In this document: positions 63,761 to 64,000 of the stretch, one piece after another | Layout of the letters: the number at the start of each line of letters is the position of its first letter | Numbering within the stretch: the stretch's first letter is position 1 | DNA from: Apophysomyces variabilis | Taxonomy: Eukaryota > Mucoromycota > Mucoromycetes > Mucorales > Mucoraceae | Assembly (NCBI GenBank): GCA_002749535.1 | Contig: MZZL01000379.1 | Location: 62,001-126,000 of the forward strand | DNA length: 64,000 nt | Direction of reading: 5' to 3' | Position numbers and translations under genes: made by a program | Notes under the pieces: model-generated | Told to the model about the DNA's origin: nothing | What the model saw: only the letters and a program-made list of their open reading frames with translations | Databases searched by the model: none

Positions 63761-64000
63761 CCATCTATAAAAGAAATACATCGCTAGAGTGTCGGAAGCA
63801 CATACGCGATAATCACGATGCCTTATTTTCCTGCATACTTAATTGTATAAAATTTCGTCGTCTTTCCATGATCGATACGGACAAATAAAACAAGACACTC
63901 GGAAAACCTTTCGTTCTTAAACTCGAGCGGAAAAATATTACACATATCCCTCTCCTGGATTGTTTCTCCTCGAAGTAGCATCATATGCTGTAAAAGAAAT
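63761..64000. other. right end of window, no gene seen
   Basis: A+T-rich sequence with no ORF of note. Confidence 0.5.

Overview
The window looks like nuclear DNA of an early-diverging filamentous fungus, most likely Mucoromycota (Mucorales-like). Reasons: almost every gene is cut by short introns (about 43-80 nt, GT-AG, typical acceptors TTAG/CAG); there is an RNA-dependent RNA polymerase of the RNAi type; a SMARCAL1-like helicase that budding yeast lacks; degraded DDE transposases; and a convincing minor-spliceosome (U12-type AT-AC) intron in the decapping-enzyme gene, a class of intron reported from Rhizopus and Phycomyces but absent from most Dikarya. I cannot name the species. All gene models were spliced by hand; reading-frame sums close exactly for every multi-exon model given with confidence above 0.7, except that a few first exons (DOLK, PIF1, SMARCAL1, VPS17) are uncertain.

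Layout, left to right. 0-5.1 kb: a weak ORF, a CA repeat, a Cdc4/Fbw7-type F-box WD40 gene and a Vps17-like PX-BAR sorting nexin. 5.1-8.8 kb: no intact gene, but coding-like broken frames on the minus strand. 8.9-18.2 kb: DCP2 (minus) head to head with mitochondrial release factor 1, then dolichol kinase and a Pif1-family helicase. 18.4-22.4 kb: RdRP (minus), tail to tail with PIF1; its upstream region carries a foldback sequence, a cluster of minus-strand splice signals and a truncated transposase. 24.3-32.7 kb: SMARCAL1-like annealing helicase, a secreted GH18 chitinase and an RTC5-like TLDc protein. 32.7-35.4 kb: gene-poor. 35.4-48.6 kb: Nim1/Gin4/BRSK-like kinase, ORC2, DHX16/Prp2, VPS27 and prohibitin 1. 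48.8-54.5 kb: AAR2, vacuolar alkaline phosphatase and a small unknown gene. 54.5-64 kb: a degraded DDE transposon, a Pho80-like cyclin and mostly featureless DNA with a possible tiny gene near the right end.

Most genes are housekeeping and do not form a pathway cluster. Thematic links do exist: RNA processing and decay (DCP2, Prp2/DHX16, AAR2, RdRP), genome maintenance (PIF1, SMARCAL1, ORC2), endosome sorting (VPS17, VPS27) and mitochondria (MRF1, PHB1). The best candidates for a second look are the AT-AC intron in DCP2, a 208-bp dispersed repeat that forms most of one intron and recurs upstream of PHB1, the foldback upstream of the RdRP gene, and an 89-residue low-complexity insert inside the cyclin box of the Pho80-like cyclin. 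I found no obviously new multi-gene system, no CRISPR array and no tRNA or rRNA gene.
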